NCBI RefSeq assembly: GCF_042186555.1
Contig: NC_133324.1
Coordinates: 195,505,640-195,569,639 of the forward strand
Direction: 5' to 3'
Length of the DNA: 64,000 nucleotides
DNA from: Aquarana catesbeiana
Lineage: Eukaryota; Chordata; Amphibia; Anura; Ranidae
In this document: positions 1 through 10,923 of the stretch, in pieces
Layout of the letters: the number at the start of each line of letters is the position of its first letter
Numbering within the stretch: the first letter of the stretch is position 1
The notes under the pieces: generated by a model
The model's input: only the letters and a program-made list of their open reading frames with translations
Databases searched by the model: none
Told to the model about the DNA's origin: nothing
Program-made: the position numbers and the translations under genes

Positions 1-124
1 AGTCACGCCCATGCCGGGAAGGACTACGTAAGGAGCCGAAAGCAGCCGAGAGCCGCCGAGACACATAGGACCGGCTCTGTGTATCTTGGTGGGGCCATTT
101 TCAAACTGCAGTGACACTGACAAG
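1..124. other. Left edge, unassigned
   Basis: Moderately GC-rich sequence with no recognisable gene or repeat. It runs directly into the minisatellite that follows, and the phrase actgcagt near 105-135 forms a small palindrome at the junction. Confidence 0.3.
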
Positions 125-395
125 TCACTGCAGTTTAACTGCAGCCTGGGCAAGGCTGCAAATGGACACTGACAAAGCTGCAGATGGGCACTGACAAGGC
201 TGCAAATGGACACTGATAAGGCTGCAAGGCTGCAAATGACACCAAGGCTGCAAATGACACCAAGGCTGCAAGGCTGCAAATGACACCAAGGCTGCAAATG
301 ACACTGACAAGGCTGCAAATGACATTGGACAAACATGCAGATGGACGCTGTGCAAGGCTGCAGATGGACACTGATAAGGCTGCATTGATGGGCAT
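125..395. repeat. Minisatellite, aaggctgcaaatgacac type
   Basis: Imperfect tandem copies of a unit built from aaggctgcaaatg followed by acac, acactgac or gacactgac spacers, about 15-25 bp each. Apparent open frames on the - strand here only reflect the repeat, with peptides rich in LQPCSL and VSFAAL, and are not genes. Confidence 0.85.
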
Positions 396-515
396 TAAAA
401 TGTAAGTTTTTTTCCTTAAAACATTTTTTTCCTTAAAATTCCCTCCTAAACTCGGGGTGCGTGTTATACGCCGGCGCGTGTTATACGCCGATAAATACGG
501 TATACTGTTCTTTCT
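396..515. repeat. Short dispersed repeat end (ttatacgccg motif)
   Basis: The motif gtgttatacgccg occurs twice in tandem around 466-492 and is followed by ataaatacggta. I recognise this style of sequence as the end of a dispersed vertebrate repeat, but cannot name the family. It adjoins the minisatellite, which may belong to the same element. Confidence 0.4.
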
Positions 516-1800
516 GCTTGGAAACTTGAGATTGTCCATAGCAACCAAAAAGTATCCCTTTACATCAAAAGTGGTTTTAGACCAGGTAGAAAACAGCGAT
601 AGTAAATTGGAACACTTACAGAATTGTGGGTAAATTAATTTTATTATTATTATATTATTATTTTTTATAATTATTTATATTTCTTTAATATATTAAAATT
701 TTTTATTTTGTGTTTCAAACTGGTGGACAGATTTAAGTGTGCTATTGCTAAGAATTACTGGCCTACAATATAAAACGCCAAATTTCTATGCAAAATAATT
801 GTACCGCTTCGAGACGCAAAAATCTGACATAATCATACCGTCAGGGAGGTTAATGAAAGAATTGATAGTCTCTGTGTAGCGCTACCCTCGTAAGGACTGC
901 TAATAGATTCTGTACCCCACTGGTTGCCCCAACTCTGCAAATCCTCCATCAACTCTGACACTCTGGGTTCAGTCATCTTACCAACTGTATCAATAATAAG
1001 AGACATACACTATCAGTGAAACATTTCAAGTTGTTTACTGTGACTGCGAATGGTAAAAGGTATTCTTATCTGTACACTATAACTCTATTTATGAAAGGCA
1101 CACTTAATGGCTTGAAACCCTGCAAGGAAACACACAGTATGACTAAAATTCAACTTGACCTTATCTTAAATCACAGAAACCTATGTGAACAGGTCAGCAG
1201 AAGGGTAGGGAACTGGAAATTATTTCCTATGTCAGTTTCACTCCCTTCTGTCTCCTCAACCCACAGGCCATTAACAATATTACAACATGACAAACAATAT
1301 GCAAACTATTATGTTCAAATTGGCTGGCTCCTTTAAATAGGGTTCCAGAGAAAAGAGAGCAGACCCTCTGTGCTAAAACGACTTTAGTCACTTGAGCAGA
1401 CGAGAGGATAAAAAGGGTTGCAGTGTTATTCCTTGAAATCCCGCGGTCTTCAGCTAGCTTTAAAGTAATGTGAATAGGGTAATCCTTATTTTACTTTGAA
1501 CTTTTCCTGCATGACTTCAATATTATTGTATTAAAAAAACTTACCAGTGGAAAAGTTGTGAACAGGGCATAGATGTCTGCATACAGTGTTCATTAGAATG
1601 TATGAACTAACTTCCAGTGGCACCACAAGTACCAGAAAGCTGGGCTGAATAAGTGATGTCTATATGCAGTTGTCAGAGAACTCACACAGCAAGCACCCAT
1701 GTCCGTGCAGCAGCTGCCAATCCTCGTTCTGCTAATGCCAATGTGCATGCATGGAACCGTAGCCAGAGACAAATGAGATCCAGGGTGGGCATGCACAATG
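516..1800. other. No recognisable feature
   Basis: AT-rich sequence with a short A/T low-complexity patch at about 635-710. The 106-codon open frame at 1016-1336 (+) has no recognisable domain or biased codon use, and I do not treat it as a gene. Confidence 0.5.
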
Positions 1801-1960
1801 GCACCTCTATGCGAACGCGCTAACGTGCACCCGCGAGTGCCAAAGCGCTAATGTGCTAACACGCATGCGCCAATGTGCTAAGGTGCTAATGTGCTAATGC
1901 GCATGCACCAATGTGCTAAGGTGCTAATGCACACGCGCACGTACGCTGGCGCAAATCCTG
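1801..1960. repeat. Degenerate tandem repeat of gtgctaatgcgc type
   Basis: Repeated phrases such as aatgtgctaaggtgctaatg and gcgcatgc alternate over about 150 bp. The tract is purine/pyrimidine alternating in places (gcacacgcgcacgtacgc), so it could adopt Z-DNA. No gene is seen. Confidence 0.6.
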
Positions 1961-2530
1961 GCACACAGCACCTTACATAAACAGAGAGTCTGCCTAGCAT
2001 CAGTGATGGATTGTCTTCAGCTTGTTCCTGTGTTCCTGTTGTTACTCTGCCTGATTGACCTTGTTCCTGAAAACCCGGCTATCTTCTGACCATTCTCTTG
2101 GATCTCCCCTGCCTGCTGAACCTGGCTCTACCTGCAATACTGACCTTGGCTTGAACTTATGATTACGGCTCTGCCTCCTGATTCTGTACCCCACTGCCCG
2201 TCTGTTGCCAACCTCTGCCTGTTTCTGATTACGGTTTTGCCTTCTGACTTGGTACCCCGCTGCCAGCCTGTTGCTGACTCCTGCCTGTTCCTGATTCTGC
2301 AGTTGATCCTGACCTGGCTCCCGCTGAACAAGTTTGGTGATCAGTTTCCACATCTCCTCAGCAGAGGTTCCTGTATCTCCAAATTCCAGCCTCCTGCCTG
2401 CAGGCACCTGCACCCTTTCGTTGCCCTCGCACTCCCTGTACCCACCACCAGGGGTGCTTGGACCGGAACCGTGCAAGAGGCCACCCTCATCATTTTGGGC
2501 TCCGCTGTAAGGTACGTGACAGCAGTGTTC
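1961..2530. repeat. Dispersed repeat with internal tandem duplication
   Basis: A unit of roughly 75-80 bp containing gattacgg(c/t)t(c/t)tgcc, ttctga, gtaccccNctgcc and gcctgttNctg is repeated between about 2155 and 2300. The open frames on both strands in this interval are by-products of that duplication. Probably part of a longer frog repeat, not a gene. Confidence 0.5.
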
Positions 2531-3840
2531 ATTTAGAATCTAAATGGGCATACACCCGCTCACAAGTGATGAATAAGTCTCTTTCGGGAACTCCCTCTGG
2601 ATCCTGGCTCTGGGAAATGGTGTCTGGTGTCCACGACGCCACACCACGGCATACCCGTATCTGAAGTGCAGGTGTCCCTGGATAACCTGGCACAGCCTCC
2701 CATCTAATGGAGGAGAGAAACGATGCTGTCCGCAGAGGTACCTCAGGTTACAGCTAAACGGCTCCCCGCTGTGTAGGCCACAAATCACCAGCAGCTCACA
2801 ATGACACAGGGCTCCCTGCTGGCAGATTCAAACCGGCGTCCCAAGAGAGCGATGTATGCCTCTTCAGCCCTTTTTATAACCTCTCCCAGCAGTCTGTTCT
2901 TCTGTTCCCAGCAATCTGGTGGTCGTAGTTCAAGCCAGTCCCTCTGGAATGGAAACCTCAGGGTTCTGAACTACACATGCCATGATGCTTTTCTCTGAGT
3001 TTTGTCAAAAGAAAAGGAAATGACACATAGAGTCCAGCCAACACAAGAGGGAGCCAACTCCACATTAATAACACTTCAAAAATGTCTCCTGGCTACATGT
3101 ACTTCAATTAATTTTTTTCGCAGGGCAAAATCAGAAATTCTGATGCCAAGACCATACTATTTATCAGTAGATCTCGTCTCTAATCACCACTGTAAAAATT
3201 CCATCCCCTGCATTTGTTATTAAAGGGAGCCTGTGCTGTGTATGAAGACAGCTACTCCAGGCCTTCCCTTCTGAAATACCTGTTCTCTGGCTGTTATTCT
3301 GATTCAGTGGCTTTAGTTCTTGTAAGCTACAGACCTGGAACTAATATGTCATCCTGGGGTTCTGGCTTCACTCTAAATTGTGTTAATTGCATTCTGATTG
3401 TGGGTCAGTGTCTCAGAAGCTAATGAAGCCGGAGACAGCCAGACGACAAGCAATGACAGACTCTTTCAGTACAGAATTCCTTTGACTTGGGTTCATAATG
3501 AGTAGTTACAGCAAAATGAAATAACGGGCGTTTATTACCAACCTTGTAATTAATTTTCTGCTGACTTTTCATTTGTTTGTTTCAGCTTAGTTTCACTGAT
3601 ATTCCTCCTATGTGTGACAACACAGCAAAGTGGCAAATTGTCAGCAGCAACCTACACAATGTAAGAATAAAAGTGTGAGAATTCTAAACATAGAAATAAA
3701 TGGACCTATGATAGGAAGCTACAGTTTAGACCTAAAAAAGGCAGGGGTGTGAATTCTGTAGCTTGTTATTGTCATAGATGTTTTCCTAATTCCTAATTAT
3801 TTTTTTCCTGAGCTGCATGCTGCCTTGCAGCAGTATAATG
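2531..3840. other. No recognisable feature
   Basis: Mixed-composition sequence. Several 60-80 codon open frames exist on both strands, but none has a domain, a paired splice pattern or a repeat relationship that I can identify. Confidence 0.5.
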
Positions 3841-3985
3841 TTCTTTTAGATTGTAACCTCTCACAAGCTACGGCCCCAACCCCATCTAATGAATTGTAAC
3901 CGTAACCGTATTGTCTTCATTAATAAGGAGCTCAGCAACCTGTTGGTGCCATATAAAGCCTATATAATATAATAATAATCATTAC
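3841..3985 (+). repeat. SINE-like or small DNA repeat ending in (AAT)n
   Basis: The sequence starts near tagattgtaacctctcac and ends ctgttggtgccatataaag then cctatataatataataataat. This matches a common fish/amphibian repeat that I know from its gattgtaagctc start and tatataaatcctgtataataataat tail. A second copy, in reverse orientation, interrupts a Tc1 remnant at about 54791-54905. Confidence 0.55.
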
Positions 3986-4534
3986 ATACAAACTTTTTTT
4001 TTAGTGAAAATAGCACAATATACTACACATGTACTATAACTTACAAGACTTGAGACTTCAGCCACCACAAGAAAAATACAATAAGGGCATTTTGAATCGG
4101 GTGCAGAATCGCTGTAATTCTGCCCACAATTTCAAAACGCTCTGCTAAAATGACAAATCGCACAACGCGAATTATAGATGCCATTATTTTAATGGCACCT
4201 AAAAATGCGGTCCAGTTCTGCCATGGTTGTCGCACGATAAATCACACTGCAATCACAGCAAACCGCACCACGTAAAGCTTGTCGCCCGAAAGAAGCTCCT
4301 GATCCTGTTGAGTTGGGGGTGATAAGAACACTTGGTTGAGCTGCATTTTCACCACCTCCAGCTGCTCCCCCTTAAGCTGCAAATGCACCAGAAAGGGGTG
4401 TATACATGCTGTGGCCTCAGTGCTTTGCATCACAAAGTGACAAAAATGATCTCCCTTTGTTGCGTTTGGTAGGCAGTACCTAAAACTGCAATTTTGTGAA
4501 AGGTGGAAGGAAGGTGGGAACCCTGCATGTTGCC
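3986..4534. other. No recognisable feature
   Basis: Ordinary-composition flank before the 31-bp minisatellite. The 64-codon - strand frame at 4041-4235 has no recognisable family. Confidence 0.5.
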
Positions 4535-5250
4535 CACTCCTGAGCCCTGCACCCTGTGTGATATGCACTCCTGAGACCTGCACCCTGTGTGATATGCACT
4601 CCTGAGCCCTGCACCCTGTGTGATATGCACTCCTGAGACCTGCACCCTGTGTGATATGCACTCCTGAGCCCTGCACCCTGTGTGATATGCACTCCTGAGC
4701 CCTGTACCTTGTGTGAAATGCACTCCTGAGCCCTGCACCCTGTGTGATATGCACTCCTGAGCCCTGCACCCTGTGTGATATGCACTCCTGAGACCTGCAC
4801 CCTGTGTGATATGCACTCCGGAGCCCTGCACCCTGTGTGATATGCACTCCTGAGCCCTGTACCTTGTGTGATATGCACTCCTGAGCCCTGCACCCTGTGT
4901 GATATGCACTCCTGAGCCCTGCACCCTGTGTGATATACACTCCTGAGCCCCGCACCCTGTGTGATATACACTCCTGAGCCCTGCACCCTGTGTGATATGC
5001 ACTCTTGAGCCCTGCACCCTGTGCATTAGGTACTCCTGAGCCCTGCACCATGTGTGATATGCACTCCTGAGTCCTACACCCTGTGTGTTATGCACTCCTG
5101 AGCCCTGCACCCTGTGTGATATGCACTCCTGAGTCCTACACCCTGTGTGATATGCACTCCTGAGCCCTGCACTCTGTGTGATATGCACTCCTGAGCCCTG
5201 CACCCTGTGCATTAGGTACTCCTGAGCCCTGTACTCTGGCCATTATGCAC
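4535..5250. repeat. 31-bp minisatellite, about 23 copies
   Basis: The unit reads approximately gtgtgatatgcactcctg plus agccctgcaccct, 31 bp, repeated about 23 times with point variants (agacc, agtcctaca, tgcattaggtact). Because 31 is not a multiple of three, every reading frame cycles through the same 31-residue peptide. This gives long false open frames of up to 269 codons on the - strand. The array decays at its right end (5220-5300). Confidence 0.95.
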
Positions 5251-5485
5251 TGGTGAGCCCTTCACTCTTTGTGTTGTGCAGTCCTAAGCCCTGCATTCTG
5301 TGCATGAAGTGTTCCTTGGGTGTGGGAGAAAGGTGGGAAGAAGAAGCAATAGTAAATAAACTAGAAAAAGAGAGTAAAAGGTACATTTTAAATTTGCTAA
5401 GAAGCCAAATAAAGGTTATTGTATTTGGATATGTACATGCTGGTGTGATTTCTGTGCAGTATTTTACACATCCTAATACCTATCA
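5251..5485. other. Minisatellite edge and unassigned flank
   Basis: Degenerate copies of the 31-bp unit fade out by about 5310. The 125-codon + strand frame from 5253 begins inside the repeat and has no recognisable domain. Confidence 0.4.
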
Positions 5486-5744
5486 AGGCCCCTTGCACAC
5501 GGGGTGTCTAGTTGCTGTGCATCCCTCACAGCATTTTGGTGTGCTGGGGATGTACAGGTGCAGCATCCAGCCCTGCTGCCTGCACTCTGTCAAATTCTTT
5601 GACAGGCTAAAACATATTGAGGTTGGATAGCGCTGAATGCTGCACTGAGTGCTTGTCATGTTTAGGGCCAAATGCCGTTAGGGGTGAATGCTCTTGCGTG
5701 CTCTGGGCAAGCATTCAGCTACATGCTTTATGTGCAACTGGCCT
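5486..5744. mobile_element. MITE-like element with ~14-bp terminal inverted repeats
   Basis: The left end aggccccttgcaca and the right end tgtgcaactggcct are inverted relatives (12 of 14 positions). No coding capacity. The ends resemble the group of frog elements whose termini contain a g(c/t)ncac motif, but no target duplication is obvious. Confidence 0.5.
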
Positions 5745-6410
5745 GTAACTTCTAATTAGCCTTCTGATGTCTTGTTTGTGTTATTTTTAGTTGGAGTTCT
5801 TCTTTAACTGCAATGCCTAAAATTCCTATCCACCCCTTTGTGGTGAGTTTGGTAGTATAAGGCAATGTAGTAAAATCTCCAAATTTGTGAACAGATTTAG
5901 ATTCTCCTGGTTTCTTTGAATAATCTTTGCACTCATGGAGGCTTAATGTGTGCAGACAAAATAGCTGCTGACCATAATTGCCAATCATGTACACTGCAGT
6001 ACAAGGTAGGTCACAGCAACCACAAGAGAGAGGTTGTGGAACTTGGAAGCAAGGTAATTTTATTGTACAAGGCTGCTGTTTGATGCGATAAACACTGTGA
6101 ACACCCAAGCATTCTGTATACAGTATATCATTTAATACTGAAGGGTAGAATCATGTGGCAATCAAACATGTATGTTGTTATGTGTCTGTGATACATAGCA
6201 GATATGCTTAAAAGTGGCCTGCCATGCTGACAACTCAGTCTGAAAATGCTAGTTTCCTGGTTAATATGCTGATGCTCTGGCTTCACTAATTTATGAATCA
6301 TGGACCTGAAAAAAGTGTACTCAGGGCTTTTTCACTAGGAACATGGCAGTATGGAGTACCATACCATCATTACCTCTGGCACTGGTCCCTAAACTCTGAT
6401 AAAAGCCTGT

Positions 6411-6684
6411 GGGGTTGATTTACTAAAGGCCAATAGACTGTGCACTCTGCAAGTCCAGTTGCTCCAGAGCTTAGTAAATGAGGTAAAGCTTTACTTTGCA
6501 AAGAATATTAAATCACATAAAAGGAAAATTAAAAAAAAAAACTGAATTTTTGATTGCACATGATTGGATGATTAAAGTCAGCAGAGCTCTCCCTCATTTA
6601 CTAAGCTCTGGAGCAACTGTTCTTGCAGAGTGCAACTGCACTTTGCGAATTGCACAGTCTATTTGCCTTTAGTAAATCAACCCT
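6411..6684. mobile_element. MITE, ggggttgatttactaaaggc family, copy 1
   Basis: Terminal inverted repeats ggggttgatttactaaaggc and gcctttagtaaatcaaccc flank an almost palindromic 274-bp body; ctccagagcttagtaaatga is mirrored by tcatttactaagctctggag. Two further copies lie at 51697-51935 and 52747-53053. Non-coding. Confidence 0.8.
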
Positions 6685-6761
6685 AGTGTCTCCATGGGTG
6701 CAAAGATCATTCAAATCAACCAGGAAAATCTAAATCTGTTTACAAATTTCAAGATTTTACT

Positions 6762-7802
6762 TGTAGCACCCTCCTAGGTAGGTGCTAGAGAGAGTATATA
6801 GTTGTTGGCTTTTCTGCCTAACAGAGAATCAGGCAGGCAAATGTAGGTGCTGTCTGCTTAACAGAGAGCAGTGATTGATGAGTGAGGTCTGCTCAGCGTG
6901 CTCTGCTGCTGATTCATGCTGTCTTGGAGATTTCACACTGATCCAATAGTAATGAATCATATTGGACATTGGGAGGAAACCCAACGGGTAAAAGCATGGA
7001 TGTAGATACAGCCCTGGCCAATTAGCAGGGGAGGTGCCCCATTGCATGCTGGGTGACTGTATTTATATTGTAAGAGCACATGAGCTGGGGGTTCCAGTCC
7101 AGCCCACCTCTGAGGAGAGAGGTTCTGGTGGGGAGGTAGCGGCTTCCTCTCCTGAGCAGGGAGGCCCATGCGGCTTCAGATGCCAGATCTGAGGGCCTGA
7201 AGCCTGAAAGCTACAAACCAGGGTTCCTGTGCAAGCTGACTGAGGGAGAAATTCTATGGATCTGGTCGTGTGTCACTGGTGTAGAGTGTCGCTTGAAAGT
7301 TGGAAGGAGGCTACCAGTTGTCCCTGGACATTTTGTGAGTACAGACCCTGAAAGGATCCTTGAGACTGATTGTGTGTTGCTGAAATCTCCCTCTGGTCCT
7401 AGAAGTCAGCATACTGGGTGTGTGAGCTAAAGGAGATACTGGCTAGTGTCTTGAAGACTTGTGTCCACTGACAATGTCCACCGAGTCTTTTCTGTGACAG
7501 AGGGACTTATTCTTCCATACAGACCCTGTATGGTTCAGCAGATCATCTGCTTCCACGGTATTATAGAGAGAGTGGTCCGCACCTGTGAATAGTTAATTTG
7601 GAGTATCCTACTAATTCCCTTCACCTATCCAAGTTCTCCAAATAAAACATAAAAACAAATCCTGTAGACTGGTCATTGGAGACAATGAGTGGAAGAGTGT
7701 GTGCACCTGGCTATGTGAAACACTGTGTAACTTGCTGCAGCATAATCAGTGGGAAGCCCAGGGGACAAGTATTCCAGCAGTTCCTGCGGGAGGAGTAGTG
7801 CA
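6762..7802. mobile_element. Probable solo LTR
   Basis: The segment begins TGTAGCACC and ends AGTAGTGCA, giving the TG...CA ends of an LTR. It is bounded by TACT on both sides (6758-6761 and 7803-7806) and sits exactly at a break in the right arm of a foldback element. Inside are a TATA-like tract (tgtatttatattg, about 7057) and a polyadenylation-like ccaaataaaacataa near 7639. No internal coding region accompanies it. LTR identity is inferred from ends, target duplication and signals. Confidence 0.5.
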
Positions 7803-7897
7803 TACTTCATTGTCCTTTACTACCAAACTCACTACAAAGGGGCAGATAGGAATTTTAGACATGAAGTTAAAGCAAAACCTCAGCTAAAAATAACACA

Positions 7898-9615
7898 AAA
7901 AATAAATAGTCCATTAAAGATAAAATAACCCACGAAAAAAACAAAACCAGCTTTAACTGCAACATTCACATTCAATCCAGTGATTTCCTTTGCAGTACTT
8001 TTTTTGCCACTAGTATCTCAGTCTAATGGCCAGACTCATTTAACCCACTTCCTCTTAGCTCAGACTGTCCTGGACTCTCCCTGGTCTGTGACTGGATAAT
8101 GGAAGCAGAAGCAGCACATTGATTGGCTCATCTCTCTGTCATTCTGCTTTCTCTTCCTATCAGCATGCATCTCGTCATTGACATTATCTGATTGGCTCCT
8201 TGTTCTGCTTCTTCCTCTCAGAAGTACAAGGGCTGCAAGAGGCTGATGCCAGGCTAAGCTCAGGTATGTACACAGTTTACCCCTAAAATAATATATTTCA
8301 TTATTTTTTAAAGTAGGTATCACAAAAACCCCATCTGCAAATGTTGCTTCTCCCTTGCTCTGATCATTCTGTATGCTTAATTATTTTTTATTTTTTATGT
8401 GGTCAAGTGACAGCAAAGCTTCTACTAGTCTGTGGAGTCCTGAAAATGCTTCTGAACATCACAGAGCTGTGACCTCATCCCACCAATGCCCATAGCTCCC
8501 TGGCACCATCGAGGTGTTGTTGGCTGGGCGGCCACCTGCTGCATACATAAAGTTTTGAGCATCGGCACTGAAGCTTTGGGGACATGATTAAAAAAGCATA
8601 AAAAAAAATATTCACAAAGGAATTTTTTAGAAAATGTATAAAGGGAAGATAAGAGCAAAGGGAGCAATATTTAACAGGCATGGCCTTGTGATGCCTTTTC
8701 TATGTAATTGCAGAATTGCGATCCTCTTTGTATTTTATATCTGCATAGAGTTCAAGATATAAAAAACAACAAAGCCAGGTTCAACTAAACCAAAAAGCGT
8801 AGGTCTCATGGGTGTTTTTAGTGGGAATAAGTCTGTCTGCATGACAAAAGATGAGTGGTGGAGACATCTGGCAGTAAATGCAGCTATACCCCAGAGAGTG
8901 ACAGTCTCACCTGTCACAGGTAAATAAACACAGATGCCCCTGGCCCCACCCCCTGTGCTGCTCAGCTGCTGATCCAGTCTACTGCTGCTGTACAACAGGT
9001 GACAGGGAAGACATCCGCAGTCCACAGGTATGTAAAGATCTATTATATGGTTTGTACAATAACAGTGCATACATTCGTATCATAATCAGGTAGGGTGCAA
9101 CATGCATTATATATGTCGTAATTATTATTAACACTTTGATACTAAAGAGCTGCAGACTTTAACACAATTTACAGTTTAACATGTATACTAAAGAAGAACT
9201 CTGTTCTATAGAAAACGTGTCTACAGTTTGCAATGAACTGATCTCCTAAATGAAACTCACATATCTGTATGGGTTTGAGCTGGAAGATGTTCTTCTTGTG
9301 CCTCCACACAGCTGACAGCCATGACATGCTGAGCAGGGACCACACACAGCTCCCCTAATATATGTATTGGGGACCCAATACAGAGTATGTACTATACACA
9401 CACAAAGGCTTGCGGTTTTTTTTTTTTTGTAATTGTTTAGTTTAGAAGTAAATATTCCTTAGCATGTATTATTATTTTTAAATATTATGAATTATTAATT
9501 GCTGTAAATATTGCTTTCTAGGTAGATAAAACCTGCCAACAATATTGGTCACATTTAGGCATATTTTGGCCACTGTGATCACTCCTGAGTTGCTTTCGAT
9601 AGTAAGACTTGCATA
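7898..9615. other. No recognisable gene
   Basis: AT-rich sequence with several 60-110 codon frames on the - strand (for example 8060-8323 and 8735-9070) that lack recognisable domains. A poly-T run lies at 9417-9428. Parts around 8050-8270 and 8880-9010 read like dispersed frog repeats but I cannot delimit them. Confidence 0.4.
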
Positions 9616-9900
9616 AGGCTGGGTTCACACATATGCGACGTGGGTTTGCAGTGTGGTTTGTGCCCAATCATTTTGTATGGGCTCGTCTAGCACTGCACCA
9701 CACAAAAAAAGGTGCAGGCATCTTTTTTTTGCTGCATCAGAATTGGATCGCATGGGTGTTCATTCTGCGTTTTGAAAACTATTTTGGGGTGTCATTCATT
9801 TAACATTGACACTGGTGGCCAGAGTGCGATTTCAGTGTGGTGCAGGAAACTCTCAGGATTTGTTGCGTTTCCCACACTGCATATATGTGAACTGAGCCTA
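9616..9900. mobile_element. MITE, gggttcacac family
   Basis: The left end aaggctgggttcacacatatgc and right end gcatatatgtgaactgagccta are inverted repeats, about 18 of 22 positions in register. The 285-bp body is non-coding. Similar termini occur at 21510-21874 and around the split MITE at 24136-32370. Confidence 0.7.
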
Positions 9901-10640
9901 AAGGTGACATATCATTGTAATTTAGGGCTCACTCACACTTGATTTGGTCCCTGAAGAGTGATCTACATTCGGACAGTTGAACAGGTTTTTAGTATCACCT
10001 TCTTACGGCCTGCTTTAACCCTGCACTTGATCCTCGCACTAGCATGCTGCAATAGGCTTGCAATGGGTTGCGTCGATTGGGTTGCGTTTGGTGGACACTA
10101 TGCCCGCAGAAAGTGATAGGAGGTATAAATGCTGATGCTGCCATGAAGCAAAGCATCGCAACCTCGGTATGTGGGTGGTTGCTGGCTGGTTGGCAAGTTT
10201 GAGCTTGGAAATCTTTTTGTATTTGTTTGACATATGGAACCCTTCTAGTGCTCCTTGCTGCATAGACCGGTTATAGGTGAGGGCAGTGCCACTTGTTTGT
10301 ATTCAGTATGTGTACACCCCCGGCTGCCACTAAGGGAGTAGCGGTTGGAGGGGGGAGGGGGGACAGTTCAATCGTTGGGTTTTACCACCCCCCCAACTGC
10401 TGTTTTGAAGCATCAAAAATCTATAGATCCTTGAAATCTTCCAAACTGCAGAGAACTCGCTGTCATTCTTAGGTAAAAAGGTGAAGTAATGGATAGTATA
10501 ATCAGTGCTGCTTTAGACACAGGTGAACCCAGGACAAAGGTCCCACTGGAGGGAAGCTGCCATCTGTTTTAGTTGCTGAGCTCTAGACTAGATTTAGTGC
10601 TGCTCATAGCATTGAACCTTGTAGACAATGGGGTTGATTC
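9901..10640. other. Unassigned, short repeat fragments
   Basis: Starts with another likely MITE edge (agggctcactcacacttg, about 9925) without a detected partner end. A G-run cluster lies at 10346-10362. At 10630 the phrase gttgattcaccaaaggc is a truncated end of the ggggttgatttactaaaggc MITE family, cut off by the following TA repeat. Confidence 0.4.
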
Positions 10641-10647
10641 ACCAAAG

Positions 10648-10649
10648 GC

Positions 10650-10707
<58 letters not shown>
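10648..10707. repeat. (TA)n microsatellite
   Basis: About 28 near-perfect TA dinucleotides. As Tc1-type elements insert at TA, this tract is a natural target, and Tc1-like sequence begins directly to its right. Confidence 0.95.
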
Positions 10708-10709
<2 letters not shown>

Positions 10710-10790
10710 TACAAAAGTGAGTACACCCCTCACATTTTTCTAAATATTGTAACTGAATGAGTGAAAAACAAGGAAAACAACTTGGAGTAT
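10706..10790. mobile_element. Tc1-type terminal repeat fragment
   Basis: The sequence tcttacaaaagtgagtacac then ccctcacatttttctaaata resembles the left end of the second Tc1 element at 12574 (tctcacaaatgagtacac, cgcacatttttgtaaata). It has no matching transposase and diverges after about 45 bp, so it is an end fragment or a related non-autonomous copy. Confidence 0.6.
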
Positions 10791-10923
10791 TGCATCCACA
10801 GGACAAATCATAAAAAAAACATAACATAGAAGCTTCAATATGAGTATATATTTGCCCATGGATGGAGTTGTTCATTAGAATGTAAAAATGTAGGGGGTAA
10901 CATTTTTTAAATATATATATATA

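Larger units (their letters stand above)
5776..7897. mobile_element. Foldback element, interrupted by a MITE and a probable solo LTR
   Basis: Two arms are reverse complements. 5776-5870 (ttatttttagttggagttc, cacccctttgtggtgagttt) matches 7805-7897 (aaactcactacaaaggggca, agctaaaaataa). 5870-5940 (acagatttagattctcctgg) matches 6698-6765 (ccaggaaaatctaaatctgt). The right arm is therefore split at 6762-7802 by inserted DNA. The loop between the arms holds a complete nested MITE. No coding sequence is evident. This is one of the clearer insertion-order records in the window. Confidence 0.6.

Noticed and set aside
1016..1336. 106-codon + frame as a possible small gene
   Set aside because: No domain, no splice context and no related sequence in the window; plausible by chance in AT-rich DNA.
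4242..5212. Three long overlapping - strand open frames (168-269 codons)
   Set aside because: They are translations of the 31-bp minisatellite in different frames; no conserved domain and all frames are equally open.
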